Below, piece by piece: positions 6,464 to 8,549 of a DNA stretch of 8,549 nucleotides. Under the pieces are notes generated by a model. The model saw only the letters and a list, made by a program, of their open reading frames with translations. It was not told the DNA's origin and searched no databases. The stretch is from positions 1 through 8,549 of the forward strand of contig JAIORR010000074.1 in the NCBI GenBank assembly GCA_021108055.1, in the 5' to 3' direction. The stretch comes from Candidatus Cloacimonadota bacterium (lineage in GTDB: Bacteria > Cloacimonadota > Cloacimonadia > Cloacimonadales > TCS61). A program made the position numbers and the translations under genes. The number at the start of each line of letters is the position of its first letter. The stretch's first letter is position 1.

Positions 6464-7466
6464 TAAAAATAGATTAAACTCCTTTATTGGAATTCTGCTT
6501 GGAATAGTATTTCTGATCCTCTGGCTTAGAATAATCAACTGGCAGGAATTTATCCATTACTTCAAAAATTTCGAGCTGAAATCAGTTTTGTTCTTTTCAT
6601 TATTTTATGTGTTTGCCTATTTTATCAGAAGCTTTCGCTGGAAGATAATATTAAACCCCATTTACAAAATGAAGATTTCAGAAAGTTTTGCAATTTTCAT
6701 GTCCGGGCTCCTGATCAACTATCTCGTTCCTGTCCGTGCAGGAGAAGTAGCTAAATCTGTGATCCTGAAAAACAAAAGAGAAGTCCGTATATCCAAAAGC
6801 CTTCCTACTGTTTTTATAGATAAACTATGTGATCTCTTCCCCATTGTTCTTATTCTGATACTGATCCCTCTTTTATCTGTGAAAATGAATCCGGCTCTTT
6901 ATATCATCATTATACTGTTATTTTTTATCTTCCTTGCCTTCCTGGGATTCCTGATCTTTTCTATTAATCACAAAAGCAAAGCTGCAAAAATTCTTCATTC
7001 TCTATTGAAGCTATTACCAAAGAAATTAAGATTAAGATTTGAAGATTTTTTTACTAATTTCGTGGATGGAATGACCATCATGCAAAACCGATATTCAGCC
7101 ATTTTTCTCGTGTGCCTGCTTACTTTGTGTGCTGTACTTTCGGAAGCTCTTTATATTTTTGCTGTTTTCAGAGCTTTTGGTTCTGATATCTGTTATTGGA
7201 AAATCCTGTTTGGCTACACACTGATGAACCTGACCTACATCCTGCCCACTCCTCCCGCTCAGATCGGATCAAATCAGTTCATGTGGGTTCTTATTTTCTC
7301 TTTTGCTGTAGGAATAAATGAAAACCTTACAAGTGCTGCCGTTACTTTTTCTCATTTACTTACATCGATATGGATATTTCTTATCGGAGAATTTTCTTTA
7401 CTTGCCTTAAAAATCAAATTTCATGATCTGGTTTCAAAGAAAGTATTAGCACAGAAAAGTTGTTAA
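6456..7466 (+). CDS. flippase-like/lysylphosphatidylglycerol synthase TM-domain membrane protein (YbhN/AglD C-terminal-like)
   Basis: Polytopic inner-membrane protein, 336 aa, of the LPG_synthase_TM (formerly UPF0104) family that includes E. coli YbhN, the membrane domain of MprF, hopanoid HpnL and the archaeal AglD C-terminal region. About eight to nine hydrophobic segments are visible (8-26, 43-58, 76-92, 123-141, 147-169, 214-238, 248-262, 275-287, 297-320). Family-typical sites include NYLVPVRAGEVAKS (88-101), FIDKLCDL (120-127) and LPTPPAQIGSNQF (263-275). No catalytic LPG-synthase domain follows, so a transport or lipid-linked flipping role is more likely than lysyl transfer. It overlaps the methyltransferase by 8 nt, which suggests that both act on one lipid or lipid-linked product. 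The exact substrate is unknown. Confidence 0.82.
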   Translation: MDNKNRLNSFIGILLGIVFLILWLRIINWQEFIHYFKNFELKSVLFFSLFYVFAYFIRSFRWKIILNPIYKMKISESFAIFMSGLLINYLVPVRAGEVAKSVILKNKREVRISKSLPTVFIDKLCDLFPIVLILILIPLLSVKMNPALYIIIILLFFIFLAFLGFLIFSINHKSKAAKILHSLLKLLPKKLRLRFEDFFTNFVDGMTIMQNRYSAIFLVCLLTLCAVLSEALYIFAVFRAFGSDICYWKILFGYTLMNLTYILPTPPAQIGSNQFMWVLIFSFAVGINENLTSAAVTFSHLLTSIWIFLIGEFSLLALKIKFHDLVSKKVLAQKSC

Positions 7467-7480
7467 ACTTTTATATTAAA

Positions 7481-7485
7481 TGGAG
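7481..7485 (+). promoter_or_regulatory. ribosome binding site of the MoxR gene
   Basis: TGGAG lies 5 nt before ATG 7491, in a 24-nt gap after the flippase-like gene. No terminator or promoter is visible in the gap, so transcriptional read-through is likely. Confidence 0.5.
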
Positions 7486-7490
7486 TAATT

Positions 7491-8477
7491 ATGTCTGAAA
7501 AAAATATTGAGATATTGGAAAAACTTGCTGAAGCACGGAAAAAAATATTAGAAGAGATCAAAAAGGTTATCGTTGGACAGGATGAAGTGATCAATAATTT
7601 TCTGATCGCATTGTTCTCAAATGGACATTGCCTTCTCGAAGGTGTACCCGGACTGGCAAAAACACTATTGATCTCTACAATGGCAAAGGTAATGGATATG
7701 AAATTCAGCCGAATTCAGTTCACCCCGGACCTTATGCCTTCCGATATTACCGGAACAGATATCCTGGCCGAAAACAAAACTGACGGTAAAAGATATTTCG
7801 AATATATTAAAGGACCGGTTTTTTCTAATATCATCCTGGCTGATGAAATAAACAGAACTCCACCCAAAACACAATCTGCACTTTTGCAGGCAATGCAGGA
7901 AAACCAGGTGACGGCAGGAAATAAAACTTATGATCTGGATAAACCATTCCTTGTTCTTGCTACTCAAAACCCGATCGAACAGGAAGGAACTTATCCTCTT
8001 CCCGAAGCTCAATTGGATAGATTTATGTTCTACATAAATATCGATTATCCATCCTATGAAGAAGAAAAAGAGATCGTGAAATTAAATCCGGAAAACTCTA
8101 TGGATTTAATTTCTCCGGTTCTTTCCGCAGCTGAGATCGTTGAAATTCAAAAAGCTGTAACCAAAATCCCTGTTAGTGAACATATTCTCGATTTTGCTGT
8201 AAAACTTACACGTTCTACACGACCTCAATATAAGAATGCTCCCGATTTCATAAAAAAATGGGTAAATTGGGGAGCAGGACCAAGAGCATCTCAATATCTG
8301 GTTTATGCTGCCAAAACCAAAGCCGCTCTCGATAATCGTTTCACACCATCCATTAACGATGTAAAAGAAATTGCTACTATTGTTCTTCAACACAGGATCA
8401 TCATATCTTTCGCAGCCGAAGCAGAAGGTTTGAGTTCAAAGGATATAATTAAAAAATTAATTTCAAATTTAGAATAA
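7491..8477 (+). CDS. MoxR-family AAA+ ATPase
   Basis: Cytosolic AAA+ chaperone-like ATPase of the MoxR family, used to insert metals, activate VWA-domain proteins or assemble complexes. VIVGQDEVI (27-35) is the family start. Walker A is GVPGLAKT (51-58), Walker B is IILADEINR (114-122; D118, E119), sensor 1 is ATQNP (157-161; N160), the arginine finger is in PEAQLDRF (171-178; R177), and sensor 2 is GAGPRASQ (261-268; R265). Length 328 aa is normal. Its usual neighbours are a DUF58 protein, VWA-domain proteins and a transglutaminase; none is within the window, and only 72 nt follow the stop, with a probable promoter in between. A partner may start just past the window edge. It may be a functional unit separate from the lipid genes even though it is co-directional and 24 nt downstream. 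Confidence 0.93.
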   Translation: MSEKNIEILEKLAEARKKILEEIKKVIVGQDEVINNFLIALFSNGHCLLEGVPGLAKTLLISTMAKVMDMKFSRIQFTPDLMPSDITGTDILAENKTDGKRYFEYIKGPVFSNIILADEINRTPPKTQSALLQAMQENQVTAGNKTYDLDKPFLVLATQNPIEQEGTYPLPEAQLDRFMFYINIDYPSYEEEKEIVKLNPENSMDLISPVLSAAEIVEIQKAVTKIPVSEHILDFAVKLTRSTRPQYKNAPDFIKKWVNWGAGPRASQYLVYAAKTKAALDNRFTPSINDVKEIATIVLQHRIIISFAAEAEGLSSKDIIKKLISNLE

Positions 8478-8481
8478 TTTC

Positions 8482-8509
8482 TTGCATAAATAAAAAAAAG
8501 TATTATACT
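8482..8509 (+). promoter_or_regulatory. probable sigma70-type promoter of the next transcription unit
   Basis: TTGCAT (8482-8487) and TATACT (8504-8509) are separated by 16 nt of A-rich sequence, right after the MoxR stop. A purine-rich AAGGGTGA at 8541-8548 could be the ribosome binding site of a gene starting just beyond the window. An ATG at 8526 opens a frame to the edge (MCKFFKGE) but lacks a ribosome site. Confidence 0.5.
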
Positions 8510-8512
8510 TTT
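8496..8512. repeat. 17-nt inverted repeat overlapping the -10 box
   Basis: AAAAGTAT and ATACTTTT form perfect 8-nt arms around a single T (8504). The palindrome covers the whole putative -10 element, a place where a repressor could block RNA polymerase. In AT-rich DNA such a palindrome can arise by chance, and the single-base centre and low GC make a transcription terminator less likely. Confidence 0.35.
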
Positions 8513-8549
8513 ATAAAGTTTCATAATGTGTAAATTTTTTAAGGGTGAA

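Noticed and set aside
8496..8512. The A/T-rich inverted repeat as an intrinsic terminator for the operon
   Set aside because: The stem has only two G:C pairs at most and a one-base centre, and it coincides with a good -10 box; an operator or chance palindrome fits better.
1..8549. CRISPR arrays, tRNA or rRNA genes, insertion sequences, attachment sites
   Set aside because: No direct repeat arrays, no tRNA-like cloverleaf or rRNA sequence, no transposase or integrase motif was seen on either strand; nearly all of the window is occupied by the listed genes.

Overview
The window is AT-rich bacterial DNA with ten clear protein genes, one overlooked small gene and a few regulatory sites, all on the + strand. 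The host looks like a Gram-negative-type anaerobe of the FCB superphylum; a Cloacimonadota-like lineage is my best guess, inferred from composition and gene content and not proven. Bacterial features are the Shine-Dalgarno sites, sigma70-like promoters, a bacterial (type II) prenyl diphosphate synthase, a CpsB/YwqE-type PHP phosphatase and a MoxR ATPase.

Layout. A possible tail of an upstream gene (2-82) and a promoter with a perfect TTGACA -35 box lead into a WlbA-like Gfo/Idh/MocA sugar dehydrogenase (148-1182). Next comes a three-gene isoprenoid ether-lipid block: an IspA/CrtE-type prenyl diphosphate synthase predicted to make GGPP (1198-2085), a UbiA-family prenyltransferase of the archaeal DGGGP synthase type (2093-2920), and a group II geranylgeranylglyceryl phosphate synthase (2917-3666). 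A PHP-family tyrosine phosphatase of the capsule type (3663-4436) and an extended SDR epimerase/dehydratase (4445-5419) follow. After a 37-nt gap come a 41-aa single-pass membrane protein (5457-5582), a SAM methyltransferase with an altered motif I (5579-6463), a YbhN/AglD-like flippase-domain membrane protein (6456-7466) and a MoxR AAA+ ATPase (7491-8477). A probable promoter for the next transcription unit lies at 8482-8509.

Working together. The genes are co-directional and tightly packed: ATGA overlaps at 2917, 3663 and 5579, an 8-nt overlap at 6456, and otherwise gaps of 7-37 nt. They probably form one long operon. Its core encodes three consecutive steps of archaeal-type lipid synthesis: GGPP, then GGGP, then DGGGP (unsaturated archaetidic acid). 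The enzyme that makes glycerol-1-phosphate and the later head-group and reduction steps are not in the window. The flanking genes for sugar nucleotide modification, capsule-type phosphatase, epimerase, methyltransferase and flippase-like protein suggest that the isoprenoid lipid is tied to envelope glycan or glycolipid assembly. The main result is this potential for archaeal-type membrane lipids in a bacterium, embedded in a surface-polysaccharide-like operon that includes a small membrane protein.
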